Shown here: positions 34,083 through 42,865 of the stretch, in pieces
Layout: each line of letters starts with the position of its first letter
Position numbering within the stretch: position 1 is the stretch's first letter
Assembly (NCBI GenBank): GCA_035565775.1
Contig: DATMRW010000012.1
Location: forward strand, 124,001-188,000
DNA: 64,000 bases
Source: PRO6 sp035565775
GTDB lineage: Bacteria > Pseudomonadota > Alphaproteobacteria > Rhizobiales > Xanthobacteraceae
Reading direction: 5' to 3'
The notes under the pieces: generated by a model
Told to the model about the DNA's origin: nothing
The model's database searches: none
The model's input: the letters and a program-made list of their open reading frames with translations, nothing else
Translations under genes and position numbers: made by a program

Positions 34083-35120
34083 CTATGCTTCGATGAGAAC
34101 CTTGAGCGCGCTGGTCGTGGAAGCCGAGCTGAAGGTGTCGTAGGCGTCCATGATATTGTCGAGCTTGAAGTGGTGCGTGATCAGTTGCTTCGGATCGATG
34201 CGATGCGATTGCACCGTCTTGAGCAGCATCGGCGTGCTGACCGTGTCCACGAGGCGCGTCGTGATGGCGATGTTGCGGTCCCACAGCCGCTCAAGATGGA
34301 GGTCGGCCTTGACGCCATGCACGCCGATATTGGCGATGGTTCCGCCCGGCGCAACGATGTCCTCGCACATGATGAAGGTTGCCGGCACGCCGACAGCTTC
34401 AATCGCGGTGTCGACGCCCCGGCCGTCGGTTATCTTCATGATCTTCTCGACGGCCTTGCCGTCCTTGTTGTTGATGACGTTCGTGGCGCCGAAGCGTGAA
34501 GACATTTGCAGCCGGTTGTCGTCCATGTCGACCATGATGATCTCTGAGGGCGAGTAGAACCGCGCCGTGAGGAGCGCCGCGAGCCCGATCGGGCCGGCGC
34601 CGATGATGGCGACGGTCGAGCCAGGTTCGATCTTGCCGTTGAGCACGCCGCATTCAAAGCCCGTCGGCAGGATGTCGCTGAGCATGACGAGGGCATCTTC
34701 TTCGGCATCCGCCGGAACATGATAGAGGCTGGTGTCGGCAAACGGGATGCGGACATACTCGGCTTGGGTCCCGTCGATCTTGTTGCCGAGAATCCAGCCG
34801 CCGAGGGCGCAATGCGAGTACATGCCGCGGCGACAATAGTCGCATTTTCCGCAAGAGGAGATGCATGAAACGATGACATGGTCGCCGGGCTTGAATGCAG
34901 TCACCGCCGAGCCGATTTGGTCCACCACTCCGACCCCTTCATGGCCGAGAATGCGGCCGGGGGTGCAGGTCGGCACGTCGCCCTTGAGGATATGCAGGTC
35001 GGTACCGCAGATCGTCGTCTTGATCATTTTGACGATGGCATCGGTCGGCGCGGAAATCTCAGGCTTCGGGCGATCCTCGACGGCTTTTTGCCCTGGTCCC
35101 TTGTAGACAAGCGCTTTCAT
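34083..35120 (-). CDS. Zinc-dependent alcohol dehydrogenase
   Basis: 345 residues. Catalytic zinc ligands are in TTICGTDLHIL and GHEGVGVV; structural zinc cysteines are in CGKCDYCRRGMYSHC. The Rossmann motif is AIIGAGPIGLAALL, followed by MVDMDDNRL with Asp favouring NAD. The family reversibly oxidises alcohols to aldehydes. The ATG at 35120 has AAGGAGG 5 bases upstream; a longer frame lacks one. A FixK-like box lies about 180 bases upstream, consistent with fermentative or low-oxygen use, though the distance is long. Confidence 0.92.
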   Translation of the reverse strand: MKALVYKGPGQKAVEDRPKPEISAPTDAIVKMIKTTICGTDLHILKGDVPTCTPGRILGHEGVGVVDQIGSAVTAFKPGDHVIVSCISSCGKCDYCRRGMYSHCALGGWILGNKIDGTQAEYVRIPFADTSLYHVPADAEEDALVMLSDILPTGFECGVLNGKIEPGSTVAIIGAGPIGLAALLTARFYSPSEIIMVDMDDNRLQMSSRFGATNVINNKDGKAVEKIMKITDGRGVDTAIEAVGVPATFIMCEDIVAPGGTIANIGVHGVKADLHLERLWDRNIAITTRLVDTVSTPMLLKTVQSHRIDPKQLITHHFKLDNIMDAYDTFSSASTTSALKVLIEA

Positions 35121-35470
35121 GTCGTCCTCCTTGGTTTCAGGACTTCGCCGCGAAGTGCGGACGCCGAGGCCCAGTCTGCCACCGATAGATGGATGCCGGA
35201 TCGCAAAGTCGCCGCTTCGTGGTACGCCGCGCGCATCAGGCGTGCCGCCCTCTCCCCGGCCGCTCAACACTTAGTCGCAAAACAATCGGATCTCGCATTG
35301 ACCTGGATCAAGGATGCCGACTGCACGATTGACCCGGCCTATCAGGTTGCGCCGTGTCTCAGCAGAAGCTGGCCGCGCGAGTGAATGATAGGCGCGGCGC
35401 GTCGGCAGGCTGATAGCCAGGGCTCAAGCTTCGGAAGCACGCTTGCCGATAGGCTTTCATGCCAGGGGAA
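35121..35470. other. 350-bp intergenic region containing a FixK-like box
   Basis: Lies upstream of the leftward dehydrogenase and downstream of the cytochrome gene. It holds the box at 35298-35311; no gene or clear hairpin was recognised. Confidence 0.5.
35298..35311. promoter_or_regulatory. FixK/FNR-like box upstream of alcohol dehydrogenase
   Basis: TTGACCTGGATCAA has one mismatch. It is about 184 bases from the dehydrogenase start, the only downstream gene in either direction, since the cytochrome gene ends beyond it. Confidence 0.6.
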
Positions 35471-35857
35471 TTACTTTCGCAAGCTGAGGATATATGCGGT
35501 GAGCTCCTTCAGCTGGTAGTCCATCAGGTCAAGATCGGGCATTCCCTTTGGCGCGTCCAGGCCCCTATGTGTCGTCGTCAAAAAGTGGCGAAGCGAATCC
35601 GCGGTCGTATCCTTGCGCTGCGCGATTGACGCGAATGACGGCGCGGGCGGCTTCAGTTTCGGCAAGCTGGCTTGGTCGGGGGCAGCAAGATGGCACGTTG
35701 CGCAAATCGTAACGGCCAACCTGTGACCGTTCTGGATGTCCTCATTTTGGTCGGCATGCGCCAGCGTCGAGAAAAGACCGGCCGAGAAGATGAGCGATAG
35801 GACCAATGCGGTTGGCATCGTCGGTGCGCGAGGACTTTTCTCGAAGGCTTTGATCAC
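35471..35857 (-). CDS. Small class I c-type cytochrome
   Basis: 128 residues from GTG 35857, which has GGGAG 6 bases upstream; ATG 35818 is an alternative. The signal segment (TALVLSLIFSAGLFSTLAHA) directs export. The haem site is CATCH (residues 52-56), and the Met in APKGMPDL is the probable sixth ligand. It is a monohaem soluble cytochrome that would act in the periplasm. A FixK-like box lies about 119 bases upstream, suggesting use in microaerobic or anaerobic respiration. The partner oxidoreductase is not adjacent. Confidence 0.88.
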   Translation of the reverse strand: MIKAFEKSPRAPTMPTALVLSLIFSAGLFSTLAHADQNEDIQNGHRLAVTICATCHLAAPDQASLPKLKPPAPSFASIAQRKDTTADSLRHFLTTTHRGLDAPKGMPDLDLMDYQLKELTAYILSLRK

Positions 35858-35969
35858 ACTGATGGCTCCCGGACTTCGCGTCGCCGCCTATGGGCGGCAG
35901 GCGCCTTGGCTGCAGAGTTGAGCCAGCCGCCATGCCTGATCCTCATATCGACGCCGCCGGGCATGATGT

Positions 35970-35983
35970 TTGAGCTGGATCAA
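35970..35983. promoter_or_regulatory. FixK/FNR-like box upstream of the cytochrome gene
   Basis: TTGAGCTGGATCAA has one mismatch. It lies 113 bases from the leftward cytochrome start and 82 bases before the broken sulfatase gene on the other side. Confidence 0.6.
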
Positions 35984-36064
35984 ACGCCAAACTCATCTCA
36001 AAGGCCACTTTGCTCGACTTGGCAGTGCGGTTCGCTGTGCCGGGGATTGGAAAGGATCTGGAGC

Positions 36065-36595
36065 ATGGCGACCTCTCATCTTGGACTATTTTTGGTCGCA
36101 GCGGCGATACTCGGTCCTATAGCAGCGCACGCGCAAACGCCGCCCGCTGTCCAGCCGGGCGTCTTGAACGGGCCGGGGCAGGCCGGCCCAATGAGACGCT
36201 CGGGGGCGCCCCGGGTATGACTTCCAGGACCAGTATATCGGCATCCCCGCCAAAAAGATCACCGACAATATGGAGCCGGTTATCGAGCATCCCGATCAGG
36301 CGCAGGAAGCGGCAAGAAAGCTCGCAGAGCTTGCCGGACGCACCGGCAAGAAGCCAAATATTTGGTTTTCCTGCTGGATGACGTGGGCTGGATGGATGTC
36401 GGCTTCAATGGCGGAGGAGTTGCCGTAGGCTCGCCGACGCCGGATATCGACAGGGTTGCATCGCAAAGTCTGATACTTACTTCGGCCTATTCTCAGCCGA
36501 GCTCTTCGCCGTCTCGCGCGACGATACTGGCCGGACAGCTGCCGGTGCACCACGGCCTGCTTCGCCCGCCGATGTACGGGGAGGCGGGCGTCTGA
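36065..36595 (+). pseudogene. Arylsulfatase pseudogene, frameshifted and truncated
   Basis: An intact signal peptide (MATSHLGLFLVAAAILGPIA) begins at 36065 but the frame stops at 36220. Sulfatase-like coding continues in a second frame from about 36216 (YDFQDQYIGIPAKKI) and returns to the first frame near 36362 with LLDDVGWMDVGFNGGG. The nucleophile motif SSPSRAT, Ser-type, is still visible. Two frame changes and loss of everything after about 130 residues (a full enzyme has about 500) make it non-functional. The break at 36595 abuts an IS3 remnant, which probably removed the rest. Confidence 0.8.
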
Positions 36596-36597
36596 AT

Positions 36598-36850
36598 GGC
36601 AAGGTGACTATCGAAAGCATTCATCGAGTCCTTCAACGGGAAATTCCGAACAGAATGTCTGAACACTCATTGGTTCATGAGCCTTGACGACGCCCGCACG
36701 AAAATGGAGGAATGGCGAAGAGACTATAATGAAGTCCGGCCGCACAGCGCGATTGGCAACAAGCCGCCGATATCGCTGATGAACCGCTCTGCGGCGCCCC
36801 CGCCGGAATGAGCGTTAACCCCGGAAAATTCCAGCACTGGCTGGCCTAAA
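36598..36850 (+). mobile_element. IS3-family remnant, end of OrfB transposase
   Basis: Codons from 36614 to the TGA at 36811 read KAFIESFNGKFRTECLN, then SLDDARTKMEEWRRDYNEVR and PHSAIGNKPP, the C-terminal part of an IS3-family DDE integrase including the catalytic Glu in FIESFNGK. The N-terminal two thirds and OrfA are missing. About 40 bases after the stop (CCCCGGAAAATTCCAG region) probably belong to the right end. The element directly truncates the sulfatase gene. Its subgroup differs from the remnant at 41082. Confidence 0.8.
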
Positions 36851-37111
36851 AACGGGAAGCATTTCACGGCAGGGTAATTGCGCGTCGCAGTCCCCTCAGT
36901 GGAAATCGTCATTCTCCTGCCGCAATGACGCGCTCGTCTGTCCTCCAATCCTTCGCCGTCTAGTGACGAAGGTGAAGAATCAAACAATTTCAGATCAGTG
37001 TATAGATCCTCAACTAAGTGCCGCTGGACGACTATTTTTGGTCAAGTCAAGCGAGTATGACGCTGCATTCTCATCCTGTTATTTTTGAGGCGCGGGAAAC
37101 CGTGTCGAAGT
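36851..37111. other. Intergenic region before the glycan cassette
   Basis: Follows the IS remnant and precedes the GT2 gene. Composition becomes AT-richer near 36970-37090, where the cassette promoter should be. No gene recognised. Confidence 0.4.
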
Positions 37112-38173
37112 ATGAAAGAGCTGCCCTCTCTAGGTGTGGTGGTTGTCACATTTAATTCGGCCGGCGTCATTGCCGAATGCCTGGAGAGTCTTTTTGCGTC
37201 GGACGGCGTGGCGCTTCATGTCGTAGTGGTGGACAACGCTTCAAGTGATCGCACTCGCACCGTCATTCGGGATTGGGCAAAAGGCGAAGTTCAGGTCAAC
37301 AGGCTGAGAAATAGTCCGCTTGGCGAAGAGCCGAGCGTTGCCAAACCGATCCATTTCACGGTTCGTACGCCCGACGAAGCCGGCAAGACTGCGGCAGGGC
37401 TGTCGCTCATCGAATCCCCGATCAACGGAGGGTTCGCCTGCGGCGTCAACCTGGGCCTGCGGGCACTGCTTGAAGTGTCAGAGATCGATGCCTTCTGGAT
37501 CCTCAATCCTGATTGCGTTGTCGGATCCGACGTTGCGTCGCTCTATCTAAAGGAAGCGGCGAGGGGCGGTTATGCGCTGCTCGGCTGCCGCACGGTCTTC
37601 TACGAAAAGCCAGACCTCATCCAAACCGATGGAGGACGGGTAAGCCCTTGGACCGCGACCTGCATATCAGTCAACGGTAAGCTGCCTGCACACGACCGGC
37701 CGTTGCCTGACGCGGCGTCGCTCAATTATATCAGCGGCGCGAATATGGTCGCTTCGCGCGCGTTCATTGAACTCGCTGGGTTGATGGTCGAGGATTATTT
37801 CCTCTACTACGAGGAAGTGGACTGGGCGTTCCGGCGTGGTCACCTGCCTCTGCGCCTGGTACCGGACGCCGTTGTGTATCATCATGGGGGAACCGTAATT
37901 GGCACCGGCTCATGGCAGCGGCGCCCGTCGTCCTTCGCGAACTATTTCAACTACCGCAACCGTGTCCACTTTGCCCGTCGTCATATGCCACTGGCGCTTC
38001 CGCTTGTCCTGGCGAAGGCAATCGCAAAATCGGTCCAACTTCTTTTCCTTGGGGCGCAGGACGAAGCCCGATCCATAGTCACAGGCACTTTTGGCCGCGC
38101 ACCACCTCCCGATGTTGCCGATCGTATCACCGGCACCGTGGAGCGTCGGCTTGCCTTTGGAGATGGCAAATGA
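37112..38173 (+). CDS. Family 2 glycosyltransferase
   Basis: 353 residues from ATG 37112, a better start than the TTG 27 bases earlier. The GT-A fold opens SLGVVVVTFNSAGVIAECLE with VVVVDNASSD; the metal-site equivalent is WILNPDCVVGSD, and EDYFLYYEEVDWAFR is typical of rhamnosyl/galactosyl transferases of the WbbL/RfbN type. The C-terminus has NYFNYRNRVHFARRH. First of three tightly linked genes; its stop overlaps the deacetylase start. Donor and acceptor unknown. The cassette is bracketed by IS remnants, suggesting lateral gain. Confidence 0.88.
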   Translation: MKELPSLGVVVVTFNSAGVIAECLESLFASDGVALHVVVVDNASSDRTRTVIRDWAKGEVQVNRLRNSPLGEEPSVAKPIHFTVRTPDEAGKTAAGLSLIESPINGGFACGVNLGLRALLEVSEIDAFWILNPDCVVGSDVASLYLKEAARGGYALLGCRTVFYEKPDLIQTDGGRVSPWTATCISVNGKLPAHDRPLPDAASLNYISGANMVASRAFIELAGLMVEDYFLYYEEVDWAFRRGHLPLRLVPDAVVYHHGGTVIGTGSWQRRPSSFANYFNYRNRVHFARRHMPLALPLVLAKAIAKSVQLLFLGAQDEARSIVTGTFGRAPPPDVADRITGTVERRLAFGDGK

Positions 38174-38853
38174 GCAGCCGCGAATTCATTCTCAATTTTC
38201 ATGGTATCGGAGAACCTCATACTGGCGTCGCGCAGGATGAGCGTCCCTATTGGATCAGCGAGTCCCGGTTTGATGAGATCCTTGACCTCGTCATGCACCA
38301 CCCCAACGGCCCTGATACCGTTTTCACTTTTGACGACGGAAACGTGTCGGACCTGTCTTGCGCTGCTCCACGATTGATCGAGCGGGGACGCGAGGGGCGC
38401 TTCTTTATATTAACCGGGCGCTTCGACGCGCCTTACTATCTCAGCCGCGACGACACGCGCTGCCTGCACGAGATGGGCATGGAAATCGGTTTGCACGGAC
38501 GCGATCATGTTGACTGGCGCCGCGTTTCGTCAGCGATCCTTGCCGAGGAAACGATTGCCGCCCGGGAGGAGCTGGCTGCGGTGATGAACGGATCGGTGAC
38601 AAGTGTCGCCATACCTTTTGGTGCCTATAATCCCGCGGTTATTCGCCATCTTCGTCGCTGTCGCTTTTCGCGAATCTACACGAGCGACGGTGGCGCCACG
38701 CGGGTGGGCGCGACGATCGCCAATCGTACTTCGATCCGCAGTGATACGAGTCTTGATGACGTCTGCGCGATCCTCGCGGACAGGCAGCCGCTGATCGTTT
38801 CCATGCGCCGCCTCGTGTCGACCCAGTTGCGCCGGCATCTGATTGGAAGATAG
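38170..38853 (+). CDS. Polysaccharide deacetylase-like protein (NodB homology)
   Basis: 227 residues. Motif 1 is TVFTFDDGNVSD, with the Asp pair of the NodB domain; motif 2 is GLHGRDHVDW, a variant of the H-x3-H zinc motif (here H-x3-D with a following His); VAIPFGAYNP is motif 3. Expected reaction is removal of an acetyl group from an amino sugar, with the zinc-site change making activity worth testing. The ATG overlaps the GT2 stop by 4 bases. No signal peptide, so it likely acts on a cytoplasmic precursor such as a lipid-linked sugar. Confidence 0.82.
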   Translation: MSSREFILNFHGIGEPHTGVAQDERPYWISESRFDEILDLVMHHPNGPDTVFTFDDGNVSDLSCAAPRLIERGREGRFFILTGRFDAPYYLSRDDTRCLHEMGMEIGLHGRDHVDWRRVSSAILAEETIAAREELAAVMNGSVTSVAIPFGAYNPAVIRHLRRCRFSRIYTSDGGATRVGATIANRTSIRSDTSLDDVCAILADRQPLIVSMRRLVSTQLRRHLIGR

Positions 38854-38856
38854 CTC

Positions 38857-39456
38857 ATGCCCGTCGTTTCTTGGCTACGTCGAACCTGGGTGCGCTTCTG
38901 GCTGCGGCGGGTAAAGTTCACGGGACGATATGGCGACCTCAGGCGTCTCTATATGATCAAGGATCCCTGGAATCTCGCAAACCCCGACGAGCAGGGACGG
39001 TTCAGGGAGTGCAATCGCCTGATCGAGGAACTGGTGCCTGACTGCGTCTCACTGCTGGAGGTCGGCTGCGGTGAGGGCCTTCAGACTGAGCATCTGTTGC
39101 GAGTTAGCCAGACTGTTGTCGGTATTGATGTCAGCCCGATCGCAATCGACAGAGCCCGGCTGCGCCTTAAAGACGTGGAGTTCAAGATAGGCCGAGCAGA
39201 GGATGCCGCAACGTTGTTTCCGGGACGACGCTTCGATCTCGTGACGGCATTCGAAGTCCTCTATTATGCGTCCGATATTCCGATGGTTATTGGGGTGCTT
39301 CAGCAAGTCGGCAATACCGTGCTTGTCACCTATTTCAGTGAGCGGGCCGCAAAAATGGAGCTTCATTTCACTGGTGACGGCTGGCGACGGCTGGATTCGA
39401 TTTCGGCAGGGAATACCCAATGGCACTGTTTCGTTTGGAGCGCGCCAAGTCTCTGA
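38857..39456 (+). CDS. Class I SAM-dependent methyltransferase
   Basis: 199 residues. The SAM-binding motif I is LLEVGCGEGLQTEHLL, the acidic ribose-binding residue follows in VVGIDVSPIAIDRAR, and motif IV region is FDLVTAFEVLYYASD. Motif layout fits NodS-like or glycan-modifying methyltransferases. The ATG lies 3 bases after the deacetylase stop, so GT2, deacetylase and methyltransferase form one operon. The combination of NodB-like and NodS-like enzymes is reminiscent of Nod-factor chemistry, but there is no NodC or NodA, so it is more likely a surface-glycan modification set. Confidence 0.85.
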   Translation: MPVVSWLRRTWVRFWLRRVKFTGRYGDLRRLYMIKDPWNLANPDEQGRFRECNRLIEELVPDCVSLLEVGCGEGLQTEHLLRVSQTVVGIDVSPIAIDRARLRLKDVEFKIGRAEDAATLFPGRRFDLVTAFEVLYYASDIPMVIGVLQQVGNTVLVTYFSERAAKMELHFTGDGWRRLDSISAGNTQWHCFVWSAPSL

Positions 39457-39477
39457 ACCCGCTTCTCTGAACCCGCT

Positions 39478-40611
39478 TCAATATTGGACCGGATGGATCT
39501 GGTCCCAGTCGTGATCGGCCTTTGTGAAATGCCATTGATCTTTCACTCTTTCTACGGCCTTTGCGATGCGCGTGTCAGTCGTCACGATTGTTGGCCGGTG
39601 AATCCGCGATGTGACGAAACCGAGCCGCTTGAGCGCGGCAACGTGCGTCGGATGTGACGCACCGGCTACAATTGCTTCTGTACGTTCTTCCATTGCGGTG
39701 ACCGCATGCTTCGCCAGTGTAACAATCGTTTCGGGATCGGCAGGATCGGCGACTATATCGGTCAGTGTGCCGATGGGCAGTTCAGGGGCCTCCGGCATAC
39801 GCCAAACGACGAAACCCGCTGTCGCGCCATCCACATTCAGTCTGGCGCGTTGGTAGCGCAGATCAGGGACCTCTTCGTATCGCCATCGAAAGAAGTCGGT
39901 TCCCCTGTCGAACAAAGCTGGAATCTTCGTGCGCTCGATCTCGAAAAGGCGCTCAATGGCGGCGGGCTCGAAGCCATCGACCGTGATAACTGTGCCTTTC
40001 GGCTCAGTTGTTCCTTTCAGCGTGGCATGGAGCCTCAACGCGGTTGAAAGACCCGTCGCAATGGTTGCCGGGCCAATCTGCGAACGATTGAATAGCCGGC
40101 CCGGTTTGCGCGCCCAGCTGCGCCGCTCAATTCTTGGGGTGACGAGTGCAACGATCGTCCGCGGTGAAAGCCGCCGGACACGCACCATCTGCAGGACCGC
40201 TCCAAGCGTGATGCAGCCGGCGCGCTCAGCAATTCGGCGGGTTGCGGGAGCCATGGTCAGGGTTGCCACAGTTTGTCCCGTCGCCATGATCGCGTCGTGG
40301 ATTCGGTGCCCCAAGCCAGCACCACGATGATCGGGATCGACCATCACGTCCACGATCCAACCGGCCGGAATTGCTTGCCCGTCAATCCACATTCGCCCCG
40401 GCTGGACAGCGATTTGTCCGGCAATTTTGGCCTCGTGAAGCGCGATCCACACCGACGTGGAACTTCCAGATGCGGCTCGGTACGGATTATCGACGAACTG
40501 CCAGCGCCACCGTTTCTCCTGCTTATAGGGAGCTTCGGCACCATAGCAGCGATCAATAAAGCGCTGGATTAGAGGCCAATCATCAATCCTAGCTTGCCTG
40601 ATTTCGTACAT
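39478..40611 (-). CDS. GNAT-family acetyltransferase, two-part
   Basis: 377 residues. The first GNAT domain has the acetyl-CoA motif WIVDVMVDPDHRGAGLG and begins MYEIRQARIDDWPLIQRFID. A second half (about 210-370) has related strands, including GFVVWRMPEAPELPIG, and may be a degenerate second GNAT domain as in several sugar-modifying acyltransferases. ATG 40611 is chosen because GGAG lies 6 bases upstream. It converges on the methyltransferase gene with a 21-base gap. Placement inside the IS-bracketed cassette suggests acylation of an amino sugar or peptide. Confidence 0.8.
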   Translation of the reverse strand: MYEIRQARIDDWPLIQRFIDRCYGAEAPYKQEKRWRWQFVDNPYRAASGSSTSVWIALHEAKIAGQIAVQPGRMWIDGQAIPAGWIVDVMVDPDHRGAGLGHRIHDAIMATGQTVATLTMAPATRRIAERAGCITLGAVLQMVRVRRLSPRTIVALVTPRIERRSWARKPGRLFNRSQIGPATIATGLSTALRLHATLKGTTEPKGTVITVDGFEPAAIERLFEIERTKIPALFDRGTDFFRWRYEEVPDLRYQRARLNVDGATAGFVVWRMPEAPELPIGTLTDIVADPADPETIVTLAKHAVTAMEERTEAIVAGASHPTHVAALKRLGFVTSRIHRPTIVTTDTRIAKAVERVKDQWHFTKADHDWDQIHPVQY

Positions 40612-41081
40612 TGCATCTCCATCCATCCCTTTGTTGGCTTGAGACAGGGTGGCCATGACGCGCGGCCAATCGCGACGAACGACGCTTTGGAGTGCTCCTC
40701 ATTCACCGGACGATGACTAGGTCGAAGATTACTTTGACAGGCGGCCGAGGGGAAGCATTGGCATCGTCCGTCACTCGGCTGGCCGCGTTCTTTAGAAACC
40801 CCGCGCCAAACCGTGCAGACGATGCTGTCGGCTGGCTTCCACGACGAGTTTGGCACCATCCGGCGAGCCGCGTGGTAGAGCGTTTCTGCCGTCAGCCCTT
40901 CTGTACCTCCGGGCAAGCGCGTTCAGAAGCGTTTCCTCGCCGAAATAGGCGGCGATCCGCATGCCCGTTTCGATCTCCGGATCACTTGGCGACCACTCGA
41001 TTCCGCGAGGCGCCCTCTCGGGCAATTTCGCAAGCGTGAGGGGAGTTGATGAAACCCATCAGCGGGTAGTCAGCGGGCTGA
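40612..41081. other. 470-bp region between GNAT gene and second IS remnant, no assignable gene
   Basis: Several overlapping frames run on both strands. A leftward 77-codon frame (40792-41025) begins MPERAPRGIEWSPSDPE but matches no family recognised by eye. The region looks eroded and ends abruptly at IS homology near 41082. It is probably the leftover of a gene damaged by the insertion. Confidence 0.45.
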
Positions 41082-41552
41082 GCTGCCGACTTTACCTACA
41101 TCTGGACCGCGGAGGGCTGGCTCTCCGTGTCGGCCGTGATCGACCTGTTCTCGCGCCGCGTGGTCGGCTGGTCGATGAGCGCCACGATGACGCCCCAACT
41201 CGTCGCGGACGCACTGCTGATGGCTATCTGGAGGCGCGGCAAGCCGAGGGAGCTGCTGCATCACTCCGATCAGGGCAGCCAGTACAGCAGCGCGCAGTTC
41301 CAGCGATTGATGACCGACAGCGGCATTGTCTGCAGCATGAGCAGATCGGGCAACGTGTGGGACAATGCTGCCATGGAGAGCTTCTTCTCGTCGCTGAAGA
41401 CCGAGCGCACCGCCCGCAAAATCTATCGCACCAGGAACGAGGCCAAGGCAGATGTGTTCGACCACATTGAGCGCTTCTACAACGCGATCAGGCGTCATTC
41501 GACGATCGGATATCTCAGCCCTGTTGAGTTCGAGCGGAGGGGATTAGCTTAA
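41082..41552 (+). mobile_element. IS3-family remnant, C-terminal two thirds of OrfB
   Basis: From about 41085 the frame reads ADFTYIWTAEGWLSVSAVID, then LFSRRVVGWSM, HHSDQGSQYSS, MSRSGNVWDNAAMESFFSSL and RRHSTIGYLSPVEFE. All three DDE residues appear present (Asp in ADFTYI, Asp in HHSDQG, Glu in AMESFF), but the helper N-terminus and OrfA are gone and a TGA sits just upstream in frame. The bases after the stop (ACTAAACCGG near 41566) probably mark the IS end. A transposase with no intact OrfA, so immobile unless helped. Confidence 0.85.
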
Positions 41553-41720
41553 CTGGACGTCCACTAAACCGGCATCAGCTCAGAGGTGCGACTGCAAGGG
41601 CCAAATTTGACGGATTAGATATCGGCCTGACCCAGCGCAGCGCTACCGATGCGCCACCACGCTCGCGGAGCGTTGAAATGCCCGAGGAGATAGGGAAAGC
41701 GATTGATTCAATAGGTTTTT

Positions 41721-41797
41721 TGGTAGCGGGAGAGGGACTTGAACCCCCGACCCCAGGATTATGATTCCCGTGCTCTAACCAGCTGAGCTACCCCGCC
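41721..41797 (-). tRNA. tRNA with CAU anticodon, elongator Met most likely
   Basis: 77 bases including an encoded CCA. On the minus strand the acceptor begins GGCGGGG and ends CTCCCGCT-A-CCA; the D-arm is GCTC...GAGC, the anticodon stem-loop is CGGGA-ATCATAA-TCCTG, and the T-arm is GGGGG-TTCAAGT-CCCTC. Anticodon CAT in the loop (bases 34-36) reads Met; a tRNA-Ile with modified C34 shares it, but the G1-rich acceptor and A73 fit elongator Met. It borders the IS-bearing mosaic on its 3' side, a usual place for island integration. Confidence 0.92.
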
Positions 41798-42865
41798 ACG
41801 CGCTGGCGAAAATGCGCCTGCGACGGCGGCATATAATGAGGCGGGCAAAACGATGTCAAGCAGAGTGACCAAAGATTTCGGGATTAAGCGGATTTAGCTG
41901 CGAGCGGGGCGAAAATCGAGGGTTGCGGGGTGATTTTGGGCCCGATCTGCCGGGAAAGCCGGCGGTAGGCGGATGGCCAGGCAGTTCGGCCCGGTCAGAG
42001 CGCGGTTGGCAGGCGCGCCGGGTTCCGAATCAGCGCCCGGGAGCTCCCGGCCAGACGGCGACGTGGAAGGCCGCAGCGTACCGAAAGCCCGACCGCGGGC
42101 CCCCGCCTTGGGCGTCGTCCACCTGTTTGCGGCTGGGCGTCGGGGGCCTCGGTTGGGCGACCTTGAACGAGCAGGACCGCAGCGAGGACGTTTTCGCGGG
42201 CAGGGTTTTGGCGAGCAGGGGTTGCCGAACAGGACTTGCCGAGCAGGACATGGACATTCTGGAGCTGCCCGCCAGGCCGTTGGTGGGTCTCCCAACCGCC
42301 CGAACATCCTGCCGGTCGCTGGTGCTGCGCGCGGGCAAAAGTCTTTGGCCACCTTTCGGGGGGGAGGCGAGAGGGCAGCAGGAAGCGCCGCCGCAAAGGC
42401 ATGCGAAGAAATAAAGATCGCCGCCGGCGATGCGAGCCGTGCAGGGAGGTCGCGGCGTCTTGGGGGCGTCCGCAGGACGACGCCTGGCGCTACTGCGGAA
42501 AGCTTAGCTGACGCGTAGAAAATTACCTCTTGCCGGCTTCCCTAGCCGACCGATTGCCCGGCGAAGGGGGCGCGACCGGAGATCTTCGAGGAAGTAAGAA
42601 GCGCGCTGCGCGGCTGAAAAACAGGCTCCGCGAGCTATGCATTCCCTTCGGCAACGGCCCGCGGTGCTCTCTTGCAAGGCCGGATTCAGAACCTGCCATA
42701 TCCCATTGTGCGGCCTTGGCTGTCTCATTCGGTACTTTACAACCAAGGCGAAATGCAGGACACTGCGGGCTTATTATCGATCATTATTTTTCATATTTGC
42801 AGGCCTGCCGACTCTTAGAATTGGCTTGCCAATTTTTGTTCATCGAACAGAGCAAGTGATTTTAT
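41798..42865. other. About 1.07-kb region with no convincing gene
   Basis: Between tRNA and the secretion operon. From 41900 to 42540 many long frames are open on both strands because stop codons are rare in the GC-rich sequence; none has a ribosome site, a family motif or consistent codon bias. A tandem repeat with period 14, not a multiple of 3, crosses them (42193-42249). After 42700 the DNA becomes AT-rich up to the ATG at 42866 and probably carries the secretion-operon promoter. Confidence 0.6.
42193..42249. repeat. Tandem 14-bp repeat, about four units
   Basis: Units at 42193-42206, 42208-42221, 42222-42235 and 42236-42249 fit consensus TTGCCGAGCAGGAC; the last two differ at one base, earlier ones at three to five. 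A related unit with one inserted base lies at 42163-42177. The period is not a multiple of three, which argues against coding. Confidence 0.65.

Noticed and set aside
38170..39456. Nod-factor biosynthesis locus
   Set aside because: NodB-like and NodS-like enzymes are present, but there is no NodC chitin synthase, NodA acyltransferase or nod box, so a surface-glycan role is preferred.
40792..41025. 77-codon leftward frame beside the second IS remnant
   Set aside because: No ribosome site or recognisable domain; lies in an eroded stretch, so it is reported only as part of an unassigned region.
41634..41672. tRNA D-arm-like string next to the real tRNA
   Set aside because: On the minus strand it forms a GCGC/GCGC stem around a GG-containing loop, but the anticodon stem does not pair and no T-arm follows.
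41894..42518. Several long frames on both strands between the tRNA and prtD
   Set aside because: No ribosome sites or domains, overlapping on both strands, and a 14-bp tandem repeat breaks any consistent frame.
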